A DNA stretch of 60,784 bases from Phycisphaerales bacterium (lineage in GTDB: Bacteria; Planctomycetota; Phycisphaerae; Phycisphaerales; UBA1924): assembly GCA_035627955.1 (NCBI GenBank), contig DASPKU010000018.1, forward strand, positions 1-60,784, read 5' to 3'. Shown piece after piece: positions 7,965 through 16,885 of this stretch (positions are counted from its first letter, which is position 1; every line of letters begins with the position of its first letter). Position numbers and translations under genes: made by a program. The notes beneath the pieces were generated by a model. The model did no database searches. It was not told the origin of the DNA and worked only from the letters and a program-made list of their open reading frames with translations.

Positions 7965-9482
7965 ATGTCCGACCAGGCCCCGCGCGACATCGGCAGAACC
8001 ATCCACGCCGCCGCGGTGGCGAGGCTCTACTGGCAGCAGCGGGGGACGCGGGCGCGGGCCATGCGTGCCGTCGCAGCAGCGTTGGAATCATCGCGTGCGG
8101 ACGTCCTGTCGGTCGCATCCGGGGAGACCGGCCTCACCGGCGAGGAGCTGCGCGCCGAGTTCGAGCGCATGGTCCGCACCATCTCGATGTTCGCGGATCT
8201 GGTCGAGGAGGGCTCATGGGTGCGGGCCGCGGTGGACCGCCCGGTCGCGCCGCCGCGCACCCCGATCGGGCCCAACCACGACCTGCGCTCCATGCTCATG
8301 CCGCTGGGCCCCGTGGTCGCGGTTTTCGGGGCGAGCAACTTCCCGCTCGCCTATGGCGTGTGCGGGGGCGACACGGCTAGCGCCTGGGCCGCGGGCTGCT
8401 CGGTGGTGGTGAAGGAGCACCCCGGTCATCCCAGGACGGGGCGTCTGCTCGCGAAGCTGGCGCGGGAAGCGGTGTGGAGCGCCAAGGTGAACCTCGACGT
8501 CCTCTGCTATCTGGAGGACGACGGGGGCGCGGGCCACGCGGTCGCGGAGGCTCTCGTAACGCACCCGCTCGTGTGCGCGGTGGGGTTCACGGGGTCCATC
8601 CCCGGCGGGCTCGCGATCGAGAAGCTGGCCAGCGGGCGCGAAACGCCCATTCCTGTTTACGCAGAGATGAGCAGCGTCAACCCGGTCATCATCACGCGGG
8701 CCGCGCTCGAGCAGCGCGGGCCGGAGATCGCCCGCGAGCTCGCCGCCTCGATGCTCGCACGCTACGGGCAGCAGTGCACCTGCCCCGGCGTCTACCTGGT
8801 CGACGACGACGGTCCCGCAGGCAAGGCGTTCAAGCGCGAACTGGGCGCCCTCGTGCGGGCCGCGGCGCCGCGCACGATGCTCACCGGGCGAGTGCGGGAG
8901 GAGTTCGAGCGTCGGGTGCGTGAGGTGAGCGCCGTGCCGGGCGTATCGGTGCTGGCCGCCGCTCAGGGCGGCGCGGCCGACACCCAGCGGCCGACCGTCT
9001 TCATCGCTGACGCGGCCGCGCTGCGGAGCAACGACACGCTCATCCCCGAGCTCTTCGGCCCCGCGGGGGTTCTGACCACCGCCCATGTCCTGAGCGCCAC
9101 CCCAATGGAAATTGTCGAGCACCTCCGCGGCCAGCTGACGGCGACCATTTATTGCGGTCCCAGCGACCAGGAGTTCCCGGAACTCGGCGAGTTGGTGAGT
9201 CAACTCACCGGCTGCGTCGGCCGCCTCATCTTCAACGGCCCGCCCACCGGGGTGCGCGTGTGCACCGCCATGGTGCACGCCGGGCCCTTCCCCGCGACCA
9301 ACCGGCCGCACACGGCCGTCGGGCCCCTCGCGATCGAGCGGTGGTGCCGGCGGGTGTGCTACCAGAACGCGCCGGCGGAGTTCCTGCCGGACGAGCTCAA
9401 GGACAGCAACCCGCTGGGCATCGGGCGGTTCGAGGATGGGGTTTGGGTGGGAGGCCGCTCGACGGCTGCGGCCGGCAGCTAA
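7965..9482 (+). CDS. aldehyde dehydrogenase, alpha-ketoglutaric semialdehyde dehydrogenase-like
   Basis: A 505-residue NAD(P)-dependent aldehyde dehydrogenase. Visible signatures are the cofactor-site FGASNFPLAYGV, the nucleotide loop GFTGSIPGG, the general-base Glu region PVYAEMSSVNP, the catalytic Cys in ARYGQQCTCPG, and a C-terminal FLPDELKDSNPLGIGR typical of the 2,5-dioxovalerate/KGSA subgroup. The family oxidises alpha-ketoglutaric semialdehyde to 2-oxoglutarate in pentose, glucarate or hydroxyproline breakdown. No such pathway genes flank it. Start at ATG 7965 or 7947; neither has an ideal ribosome site. Confidence 0.88.
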   Translation: MSDQAPRDIGRTIHAAAVARLYWQQRGTRARAMRAVAAALESSRADVLSVASGETGLTGEELRAEFERMVRTISMFADLVEEGSWVRAAVDRPVAPPRTPIGPNHDLRSMLMPLGPVVAVFGASNFPLAYGVCGGDTASAWAAGCSVVVKEHPGHPRTGRLLAKLAREAVWSAKVNLDVLCYLEDDGGAGHAVAEALVTHPLVCAVGFTGSIPGGLAIEKLASGRETPIPVYAEMSSVNPVIITRAALEQRGPEIARELAASMLARYGQQCTCPGVYLVDDDGPAGKAFKRELGALVRAAAPRTMLTGRVREEFERRVREVSAVPGVSVLAAAQGGAADTQRPTVFIADAAALRSNDTLIPELFGPAGVLTTAHVLSATPMEIVEHLRGQLTATIYCGPSDQEFPELGELVSQLTGCVGRLIFNGPPTGVRVCTAMVHAGPFPATNRPHTAVGPLAIERWCRRVCYQNAPAEFLPDELKDSNPLGIGRFEDGVWVGGRSTAAAGS

Positions 9483-9546
9483 CCCGAACGGACCCCTTCG
9501 CAGGCGGTGCCGACGAGCCCGCCCACCGTCCAGGAGCGCTGTCCAA

Positions 9547-9778
9547 CAGGCCTGCGCAGTCCTCTGACAGGCCTGCGAGGCGATCGCGCAGGCCTGCGCG
9601 AGTCCTTGTCTGGCCTGCGCAATCCTCTAACAGGCCTGCGCGGCGACCGCGCAGGCCCGCGCGCTTCCTTGTCTGGCCTGCGCGATTCGTTGTCAGGCCT
9701 GCGCGACGAGCGCGCAGGCCATACGGACGAGCGCGCAGGCCTGCGCGACGAGCGCGCAGGCCCATATTGGACCTTGCG
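9547..9778. repeat. 21-bp tandem repeat array, ten units
   Basis: Ten head-to-tail 21-base units start at 9547, 9568, 9589, 9610, 9631, 9652, 9673, 9694, 9715 and 9736, with a decaying unit at 9757. Each starts with a form of CAGGCCTGCG followed by 11 variable bases; several pair GCCTGCGCG with CGCGCAGGC and can fold into hairpins. As 21 is divisible by 3, both strands stay open; the plus strand would encode heptads such as GLRDERA and GLRESLS. It fills the gap between the aldehyde dehydrogenase and ftsK (9483-9953), where I see no other gene. Confidence 0.93.
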
Positions 9779-9953
9779 GAGCGCACGAACTGCCGGTGAT
9801 CCGCGTTCCAGCGCTGCAAACGCGGTTGCTGACGCATTCGCAGGAGACGAACACCGTGGTCCCGCACGCCCTCCGAACGCCGGCCCCCGCCCCCATCCTC
9901 CGACGCGCAACTTCTGACCGGTCTTCCCGTCGCCGGTCGATAACAGGCCCCGT

Positions 9954-12900
9954 ATGGCATCTTCCAATAGTCGTTCTGCGCGCTCCGCGGGTGGTCTCAC
10001 GGGGAACCTGGCCCGCCGGTCGGTCCTGCTCCTGCTGCTGGCGGTGTGGGCGTTCGTGTTCGCGAGCCTGATCGGGTTCCACCCCGGCGACCCGCCCAGC
10101 CACATGAGCTACCCGCCCAACTCGCCGGTGGTGAACTGGTGCGGCACGTTCGGGGCGACGGTGGCGTACACGCTCTTCAAGATGGTGGGGTTCGGGGCGT
10201 GGGTGCTGGTGGTCATGCTCGGGATCGGGCTGCTGTCCTCGGCCGCGGGGTCCCTGCGGCACGCGCTGGTGCGGTTCATCGGCGTGGTCATGGTCACGGC
10301 GTCCATCGCCAGCCTGCAGCACCTGGTGTTCCCCGGCAGCGGGTCGATGCCCGACCTCGCGGGCGGGCTCGTGGGCACCGTGACAGTGGGGGAGCTGAGC
10401 CTTAGGTTCGGTGGCTTCGGGGCGGGGATCATCCTGATCTGCTCGACGCTGATCGGCGGCGTCGTCGCGTGCGACGAGTGGCTGCTGGCCGCGTTCGGCT
10501 GGATGTGGGAGAAGACCCGCGAGCACGGCGTGCCCGCGGCCCAGTCCGTGGGCGCCGCCACCGGTGAGGTCGCTTTGGCAGCCGGCACGGTCGCCGTGAA
10601 GGCCACCGCCAACGTCGCCAAGAACGCGGGCGAGAGCCTGTACGCGTCCATCATGGCTCGCCTCACCGGCAAGAAGAAGCGGAAGAAGGTCCGCGCCAAC
10701 GACGTGGATGACGACCAGCCCAACACCGCGGCCCTCGCGGAGGGCAAGAAGAAACTGAAGGTCGGGCGCGCCAAGGCGGAGGTTGACGGCGAGGAGACCG
10801 AGGTCACCGCCGAGGCGGTCGGTGTTGCAGACCCCGACCAGGAGCAGGTCGGCCCACCGCCCGAGGCTGAGATCGAGGCCAAGCCCGCCAAGGGGAAGAA
10901 GGGCAAGAAGCAGAACACAGATGACGTAGAAGACCAAGAGGACCAAGAAGCCGTCGAAGTCATCGACGAGGACGAGGACACCGACGAGATCGACGAAGAT
11001 GCCGAGGTCGAAGCCTCCGACGAGGAAGAAGACGACAGCGACGTGCCCGGTGCACCGCAGGTCTTCGACCAAGAGGCCCTGAAGGAGAAGATCGCCAAGC
11101 TCCCCATCGTCTTCGGCCAGCAGAACAAGGCCGTGGCCACCGAGGAGAACCTGCGCGACCTGCAGGTTGTGGAAGAGGGCGAGAACTACCGCTTCCCGGG
11201 GCTGGACCTTCTGGAAGAGCCCGAGGAGAACTTCAGCCTCAAGCTCGAGGAGTACGTCCGCTCGCAGGCCGAGGCCCTGGAGGCCGCGCTCAAGCAGTAC
11301 AAGATCGACGGTGAGGTCGTGGGCATCGAGTCCGGCCCCGTGATCACCATGTACGAGGTGCGGCTGGCGCCGGGGACGAAGGTCGCGGCCGTCAACGCCG
11401 TGTCCAGCGACATCGCCCGCGCCCTCAAGTCGGTCAACATCCGCATCGTCAGCAACATGGCTGGGCGCGACACCGTCGGCGTCGAGGTGCCCAACGAGGT
11501 CAAGGAGAAGGTGCGGCTCAAGGAGCTCATGAGCAAGAGCGACCGCTTCAGCAAGATGAAGCTGCCCATGTTCCTGGGCAAGGACGCCAGCGGCGAGCCG
11601 CTCATCGAGGACCTCGCCAAGATGCCCCACATGCTCATTGCCGGCACCACCGGCTCGGGCAAGTCGGTGTGCATGAACACGATCATCATGGGCTTTCTCT
11701 ACACCAAGAAGCCCAGCGAGCTCAAGCTCGTCCTTGTCGACCCCAAGATGGTGGAGATGTCCCAGTTCAAGGACATCCCGCACCTCATGTGCCCCGTCGT
11801 CACCGAGATGGGCAAGGCCGCGGCCATCCTCGAGTGGGCCACCACGAAGATGGACGAGCGGTACGAACTGCTCGCGGACGCGGGCTGCCGCGACATCGCG
11901 GCGTACAACGAGCTGCCCTTCGAGGAGCTGTGCGAGCGCCTCAACGCCAAGACCCCTGAGGAGCAGGCCCGCGTCCCCCGCAAGCTGCCCTACATGGTGT
12001 TCGTGATCGACGAGCTGGCCGACCTCATGATGACCAACAAGGAGGTCGAGGGCTCCATCATCCGCATCGCCCAGAAGGCCCGCGCCGTCGGCATCCACCT
12101 CATCCTCGCCACGCAGCGCCCGCAGGCCAACGTGGTCACCGGCCTCATCAAGTCCAACATGCCCGCCCGCGTCGCCTTCAAGGTCGCCTCCGGCATGGAC
12201 TCGCGCATCGTGCTCGATCAGAAGGGCGGCGAGCTGCTGCTTGGCATGGGCGACATGCTCTTCCTCTCACCCAGCACCCACAAGCTCATGCGTTCGCAGG
12301 GCACACTGGTGGACGACCGCGAGATCCGGCGCGTCGTCAAGTTCATGAAGGAGATCGCGACGCCCAGCTTCGAGCGGCAGCTGCTCCAGCTCCGCGCTCC
12401 CGGCTCCGCCGCCGAGGCCAGCGACGAGGAGCGCGTGCTCCAGAGCCAGAACAACTCCAGCGCCAGCCTCAAGGCCGCGCAGGAAGATCCGATGTTCAAC
12501 CGCGCGGTGGAGATCGTCCTCGAGACCAAGCGCGGCAGCGTCTCGCTGCTCCAGCGCCGCCTCGCGATCGGCTACACCCGCGCCTCCCGCCTCATCGACC
12601 TCATGGGCATCGCCGGCATCATCTCCGACCACAAGGGCTCGGTCGCCCGCGACGTGCAGATCACGCTGGAGGAGTGGAACGAGATGAAGCGCCTTGCGGC
12701 CGAGCAGGCCAAGGCCCAGGGCATTGCCTATCCGACGGGCGATACGCCGGGCGGCGAGCAGCAGGCGCTGTTCGGCGAGGGAGAAGCGGCACCCGCGGCG
12801 GGTGCGCCCGCGACACCGGCGAGCCCTGCACCCCTCAAGCCCGCCGCGCCCGGCCCTGTGAAGGACCGCGCCGCCAAGAGCCTGGCCGTCGATCACAACG

Positions 12901-13022
12901 CCAACCAGGCCCCACCCTTCGAGCCCACCAACGCCGCCGTCGAGGACGACGAGGACCTCGGCGAGACCAGCTGGGACGCTGAAGAGGACGAGGACGCTCA
13001 GCCGCGCCGGCGCAGCGCCTGA
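9954..13022 (+). CDS. ftsK: DNA translocase FtsK/SpoIIIE
   Basis: A 1022-residue protein that pumps DNA through the division septum and helps dimer resolution. The N-terminus has four to five membrane helices (about residues 20-175). A lysine-rich then very acidic linker follows (about 235-365). The motor has beta-domain text such as GPVITMYEVRLAPG, Walker A GTTGSGKS at 564-571, Walker B VFVIDELADLM, and HLILATQRPQANV. Near 850-905 is a winged-helix gamma domain (RRLAIGYTRASRLIDLM), which normally reads polar KOPS-like sequences. The C-terminal Ala/Pro/acidic tail is not conserved. Start ATG 9954; a terminator follows the gene. Confidence 0.96.
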   Translation: MASSNSRSARSAGGLTGNLARRSVLLLLLAVWAFVFASLIGFHPGDPPSHMSYPPNSPVVNWCGTFGATVAYTLFKMVGFGAWVLVVMLGIGLLSSAAGSLRHALVRFIGVVMVTASIASLQHLVFPGSGSMPDLAGGLVGTVTVGELSLRFGGFGAGIILICSTLIGGVVACDEWLLAAFGWMWEKTREHGVPAAQSVGAATGEVALAAGTVAVKATANVAKNAGESLYASIMARLTGKKKRKKVRANDVDDDQPNTAALAEGKKKLKVGRAKAEVDGEETEVTAEAVGVADPDQEQVGPPPEAEIEAKPAKGKKGKKQNTDDVEDQEDQEAVEVIDEDEDTDEIDEDAEVEASDEEEDDSDVPGAPQVFDQEALKEKIAKLPIVFGQQNKAVATEENLRDLQVVEEGENYRFPGLDLLEEPEENFSLKLEEYVRSQAEALEAALKQYKIDGEVVGIESGPVITMYEVRLAPGTKVAAVNAVSSDIARALKSVNIRIVSNMAGRDTVGVEVPNEVKEKVRLKELMSKSDRFSKMKLPMFLGKDASGEPLIEDLAKMPHMLIAGTTGSGKSVCMNTIIMGFLYTKKPSELKLVLVDPKMVEMSQFKDIPHLMCPVVTEMGKAAAILEWATTKMDERYELLADAGCRDIAAYNELPFEELCERLNAKTPEEQARVPRKLPYMVFVIDELADLMMTNKEVEGSIIRIAQKARAVGIHLILATQRPQANVVTGLIKSNMPARVAFKVASGMDSRIVLDQKGGELLLGMGDMLFLSPSTHKLMRSQGTLVDDREIRRVVKFMKEIATPSFERQLLQLRAPGSAAEASDEERVLQSQNNSSASLKAAQEDPMFNRAVEIVLETKRGSVSLLQRRLAIGYTRASRLIDLMGIAGIISDHKGSVARDVQITLEEWNEMKRLAAEQAKAQGIAYPTGDTPGGEQQALFGEGEAAPAAGAPATPASPAPLKPAAPGPVKDRAAKSLAVDHNANQAPPFEPTNAAVEDDEDLGETSWDAEEDEDAQPRRRSA

Positions 13023-13071
13023 GGCGAGCCCCGACAGTCCGCGAGCGGGTCTTGGAATCATGTCACTCGAC

Positions 13072-13100
13072 AACGGCCGTCCTGAGACGGCCGTTTTCTT
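13072..13100 (+). terminator. rho-independent terminator after ftsK
   Basis: Stem AACGGCCGTC / GACGGCCGTT with a 4-base loop, followed by a T-rich run (TTCTTT). It lies 50 bases after the ftsK stop. Confidence 0.85.
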
Positions 13101-13124
13101 TGGCCATGGCGGTGAGCGGTTAAG

Positions 13125-13559
13125 ATGCCGCCCGTGAACGAAGAACGCGCCAGGCTGGTGCCTCACTTGCGAAGACGGCTCGCGGTGTGGCGGTCGATCG
13201 CCGGTGCATCCGTTTTCGTGGTGATTTTCACGGTGCCCATTTTCTACTTTCTGCTCATAGGCCTCGGGGAGACAAGCGGCGGGGCCAGAACTGGTATGAA
13301 GGTCCTCGCGGCGGTGGGGCTGATTGCACTTGGCGCTTTCTCCATGGGCACCATCGCGGTGATCTGTGCCCTCCTGTCCAAGACCCGCCTGAGCAACATC
13401 GTGCACGCACTCCGCGGCCTGGTCTGCCCGAGGTGCGGCTACCTCATGTTCGAGGGCGCCGAGCGCTGCCCGGAGTGTGGCCGCGCGTGGTTCGGCCCGA
13501 GCAAGGAGTGGCGGGAAGAAACCCTGGTGGCGTTGCCCGACCCTTCCAGCGGTTCATAG
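13125..13559 (+). CDS. two-helix membrane protein with C-terminal zinc ribbon
   Basis: A 144-residue protein with hydrophobic helices at about 24-48 and 62-86, then a zinc ribbon CPRCGYLMFEGAERCPECGR near the C-terminus. The same ribbon style (CPxCGYD...ACPECG) occurs in the proteins at 59248 and 59820, and is common in planctomycete membrane proteins of unknown role. The ATG at 13125 lacks a strong ribosome site; GTG 13134 is an alternative. Confidence 0.7.
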   Translation: MPPVNEERARLVPHLRRRLAVWRSIAGASVFVVIFTVPIFYFLLIGLGETSGGARTGMKVLAAVGLIALGAFSMGTIAVICALLSKTRLSNIVHALRGLVCPRCGYLMFEGAERCPECGRAWFGPSKEWREETLVALPDPSSGS

Positions 13560-13825
13560 TCCGGGAGCCCCACGGTGAGAACCGGATGAGCGCAAGTCTT
13601 GCCGCTCCAGCGGTGTAACGCGGCACGCCCACCCGCGTAAAAACCGCGCGCACTGAAAACGGCGCAGCGCAGCACGCAACACCCGCCGGAAGAGGTGGGA
13701 TTTCGTGCCGAGGAACCTACAGTTGCCGCGCGCTGAAAGGCGCTCGCCGGCTTTCCCCAACAGGTGATTGGCTCACACACGCGGGCGCGACTGACCGCGC
13801 CCCACCATCGAAAGGACCGTTCCGA

Positions 13826-15607
13826 ATGATCAGCCTCAAAGGTCGTACCGCCATGCTCTCCGCCGGGCTCCTCTTCGCGCTCGCCGGGCTGGCCCGGGCG
13901 GACGTGCCCGCGGCCATGGACCGCGTCCCCGTCAATGCCGGGATGGTCATCGCAGTCAAGAACATGGAGCAGACCCGCACCCGCTTCGAAGCCCTCGGCA
14001 AGCGCATGAACGCCCCGGTGGATGAGGTCGGCGACGACAACCCGTTGCACATGGCCAAGAAGCTGCTGGGCACCGCGGGCCTCAACAAGACCGGCTCCAT
14101 GGCGATCGCCATGATGCCCGACGAGGCCGGCAAGCTCGACTTCGAGGGCGAGAACAAGGACGAGGCCCTGGTGATCATCGTCCCTGTCAGCGACTACTCC
14201 GCCTTCGCCAAGGGCATGGGCGCCTCCGACCCCGCCGGCGTCGCATCGATCACCGTCGAGGAGGAGCCGGCGTTCCTCAAGGACATCGGCGGCGGCTACG
14301 CCGTGCTGGGCAAGAACAAGGAGCGCGTGCAGGGCTTCGAGGGCAAGGGCGGCAACGCCACGTCCCACAACAAGGCCTTGGGACGCACCGGCGCCCAGAT
14401 CGCCGACAAGTCGGACATCATCTTCGTGATCAGCGTCGCCGCTCTCAAGGACAAGATCGACGAGGCCGTGGTCTCCATGAAGGAAGAGGCCAAGGACATG
14501 GCCGAGATGGCGGGCCCGCAGGGCGAGCAGCTCCAGGCGTTCATGGGGATGGCCCAGGGCGTGATGGAGGCGTTCGCACGTGACGGCCAGGTCGGCATCG
14601 TGGGCCTTGGCCTGGGCGAGGCCGGCGTGTCGCTGGACTTTGGCGCCCAGTTCAAGGAAGGCTCCGCGACGGCGAAGCAGATGGCCACCCCCGGCAACGC
14701 TGGCACGTTCCTGGCCCGCGTCCCCAACAAGCCCTTCCTCATGGCCTTCGCGATGGACCTCACGAACCCGATGATCAAGGGCTTCATGAAGGACATGCAG
14801 AAGATCAACCAGAACAACCCCATGAGCATGGGGATCGGCGACATCAAGAACATCGACACCACCAACGGCATGGCGATGGTGATGGGCGCGAGCAAAGGCG
14901 GCATCAACGGCGGCCTGTTCGCAAACACGGTCACCTACGTCTCCACCACCGACCCCGCCGGCTACGTCAAGTCGATGAGCGACGCGATGAAGGAAATCAA
15001 CGGCAAGGAGGTCGAGGGCATCAAGTTCACGAGCTCCTACACCGCCGGCGAGGCCGAGGTCTCGGGCGTGAAGGTGGACTCGTGGACGATGTCGATAGAG
15101 GCCGGTGACGACAACCCCGAGGCCGCGATGCTGCCCATGATGCAGCAGATGGCGTTCGGGCCCGACGGCCCGGCGGGCATGCTCGCCCCGGTCGAGGGCG
15201 GCGTGGTGATGACGATGAGCAAGAACACGCCCCTCATGACCGACGCCATCGCCGTCAGCAAGGGCGGCCAGGGCCTCTCCAACGACCCCCAGATCAAGGC
15301 CGTGCAGCAGCACCTGCCCAATGGGCGCATGTTCGAGATGTACCTGGGCACCAAGTCCATCATGGAGGCGGTAAACGGCGTGATGGGCATGTTCGGCGGC
15401 GGCGTGCAGCTGAAGGTGCCGGCACAGGTCTCCCCGGTGGGGATCGCGGCGGGCGTTGAGGGCGGCGGCGTGGACCTGCGGGTCTTCGTGCCGACCGACG
15501 TGATCGACACCATCGCCGCGGCCGTGAAGGAGGCCCAGGAGGCCGAGGGCGAGGACATGGAAGAGGAGCCGGCGGGCGAGGAGCCGGGCAAGGCCCCGCG
15601 GTTCTGA
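13826..15607 (+). CDS. exported protein of unknown function
   Basis: A 593-residue protein with a signal peptide ending near ALAGLARADVPAA (cleavage after about residue 25). The mature part resembles large planctomycete exported proteins with repeated alpha/beta modules (MVIAVKNMEQTRTRFEALG; QLKVPAQVSPVG) and an acidic C-terminus (EEEPAGEEPG). The long, methionine-rich helices lack catalytic motifs I can identify. AAAGGA precedes the ATG. It may be distantly related to DUF3352-type proteins, but that is a guess. The 266 bases upstream (13560-13825) show no gene. Confidence 0.75.
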   Translation: MISLKGRTAMLSAGLLFALAGLARADVPAAMDRVPVNAGMVIAVKNMEQTRTRFEALGKRMNAPVDEVGDDNPLHMAKKLLGTAGLNKTGSMAIAMMPDEAGKLDFEGENKDEALVIIVPVSDYSAFAKGMGASDPAGVASITVEEEPAFLKDIGGGYAVLGKNKERVQGFEGKGGNATSHNKALGRTGAQIADKSDIIFVISVAALKDKIDEAVVSMKEEAKDMAEMAGPQGEQLQAFMGMAQGVMEAFARDGQVGIVGLGLGEAGVSLDFGAQFKEGSATAKQMATPGNAGTFLARVPNKPFLMAFAMDLTNPMIKGFMKDMQKINQNNPMSMGIGDIKNIDTTNGMAMVMGASKGGINGGLFANTVTYVSTTDPAGYVKSMSDAMKEINGKEVEGIKFTSSYTAGEAEVSGVKVDSWTMSIEAGDDNPEAAMLPMMQQMAFGPDGPAGMLAPVEGGVVMTMSKNTPLMTDAIAVSKGGQGLSNDPQIKAVQQHLPNGRMFEMYLGTKSIMEAVNGVMGMFGGGVQLKVPAQVSPVGIAAGVEGGGVDLRVFVPTDVIDTIAAAVKEAQEAEGEDMEEEPAGEEPGKAPRF

Positions 15608-15628
15608 TCGGAGAATCTGAGTTCAATC

Positions 15629-15756
15629 AAAGAGCCGATCGCGCAAGCGATCGGCTTCTTTTTTGGAAAGAGCCGATCGCGCGAGCGATCGAACGGTTGA
15701 TTGGTCTTTCCGTGCGGAAAAGCTAAGACTCGATCGCTTGCGCGATCGGCTCTTTC
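15629..15756. repeat. cluster of three REP-like palindromic repeats
   Basis: Three copies of an element centred on GATCGCGCAAGCGATC flanked by AAAGAGC: 15629-15656, 15668-15696 and, inverted, 15731-15756. The first and third contain perfect inverted repeats; the second and third also pair with each other across about 35 bases. They fill the gap between the convergent ends of two genes and could act as a bidirectional terminator. A fourth copy is at 39735-39763. Confidence 0.88.
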
Positions 15757-15768
15757 TGCGATCGTTCC

Positions 15769-16830
15769 CTACGGCTGCGCGCGTTGGATCAGCGCCGCCA
15801 GCCCGCGTCCGATCCGGTCTCCCTGCGTGATGAGCTGCTGGAGCCACTGCCCGAGCTCCTCCAGTTCCCTCGCATCGGTCGCAGGCGAGAGAGCGGGCCC
15901 CGCAGCAGGCCTCAGGCCCCGCGCTGCTTCGACCTCCACGTGGAGCGCCCCCAGCGCGGCGTTCACCGAATCCAGTTCCCCCGCGAGCCGCTCGGAGAGC
16001 TCGCCCGCCTTCCGCTCCGCCTGCGAGAGCCCCGCGCCCAGCCGTACGCCCGCCTCGGTCACAGTGCTCTCGATCGAGGACTGCACCGCCTCAGCCCGCG
16101 TGCACGCCTCGGCGAGGCGTGTCTCCAGCCCCGCGAGCGACCCCGACTGCCCGTTCGCTCGCGCGATCACCCCCTCCAGCGCACCCGACAGCTCCGCGAT
16201 GCGGGCCTCGTCCGCCGCGAGCTGGGTATGAATGCGGGCCGATCGCTCCTCGAAGCCTTGCACCGCCGCCGCGAGCGAGTCGCTGGCCCGCTGCACCGGC
16301 TCCAGCAGCCGCTGCACCCGCGCCTCAACCTCCCGCTCCACGGCCGCGACCTCGGTATCAATCAGTCGCCGCAGCTGAGGCAGGTGCTCGCGGACGATCT
16401 CGTCCACCGCCGCCGCGGCCTCGGCCCGTAGCTGTGCCGTGATCCGCTCGCGCTCCAGCGGCACGGCCCGCGTGGCCGCCTCCTGGATGGCCGTCACCTT
16501 CGACGCCAGGTCCTTGCCCGTGACCTCCAGCAGCGCCTCGGCCTGCTTCATCCGCTGGTCCAGCGTGGGGATCACCCGCACCGCCGTCTCGACCTTCGCC
16601 TGCAACTGCTGCGTCGCCTCGCGCAGCTGGTCCCCCAGCAGCTTGACCTCGCCCGTGGTGGCGATCAGCGCCCGGCTCTGCCCCGCGGCGTCCTTCATCA
16701 GCGTGCGCAGCGAGCCCGAGAGCTCCTCGTACGCCCGCTCGTCGATCACCCGGGGGCTGAGGAAAACCTGGTCGAGGGTGGAATCGAGCCACTGGTCCGT
16801 TGTCTGAACATCCCTGTTCGCGTCGCCCAT
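15769..16830 (-). CDS. coiled-coil protein of unknown function
   Basis: A 353-residue, almost wholly helical protein without signal peptide or membrane segments. It starts MGDANRDVQTTDQWLDS and continues in long heptad-like stretches (QLREATQQLQAKVETAV; IDTEVAAVEREVEARVQRLL; AERKAGELSERLAGELDSV). The layout recalls apolipoprotein-like or chemoreceptor-like coiled coils, but no signalling motif is present. The start at 16830 is 56 bases from the divergent pseudouridine synthase start, so the two genes probably share a promoter region. Confidence 0.72.
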   Translation of the reverse strand: MGDANRDVQTTDQWLDSTLDQVFLSPRVIDERAYEELSGSLRTLMKDAAGQSRALIATTGEVKLLGDQLREATQQLQAKVETAVRVIPTLDQRMKQAEALLEVTGKDLASKVTAIQEAATRAVPLERERITAQLRAEAAAAVDEIVREHLPQLRRLIDTEVAAVEREVEARVQRLLEPVQRASDSLAAAVQGFEERSARIHTQLAADEARIAELSGALEGVIARANGQSGSLAGLETRLAEACTRAEAVQSSIESTVTEAGVRLGAGLSQAERKAGELSERLAGELDSVNAALGALHVEVEAARGLRPAAGPALSPATDARELEELGQWLQQLITQGDRIGRGLAALIQRAQP

Positions 16831-16885
16831 TTTCAGCCTCCGGCTGGTGCCGCAGGATAACACCGTTCGCCGCATACCGTTGTCC

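Noticed and set aside
5895-8006. 703-codon minus-strand frame through comM, glycosyltransferase and GNAT genes
   Set aside because: Arg/Pro/His-rich shadow translation crossing three well-supported genes in other frames.
9547-9778. CRISPR array
   Set aside because: Units are 21 bases with no spacers of constant length between conserved repeats, and no cas genes are present.
9693-12098. 801-codon open frame antisense to ftsK
   Set aside because: High-GC DNA with G/C third positions leaves long antisense frames open; its translation is low-complexity His/Leu/Asp with no domain, while the plus strand is clear FtsK.
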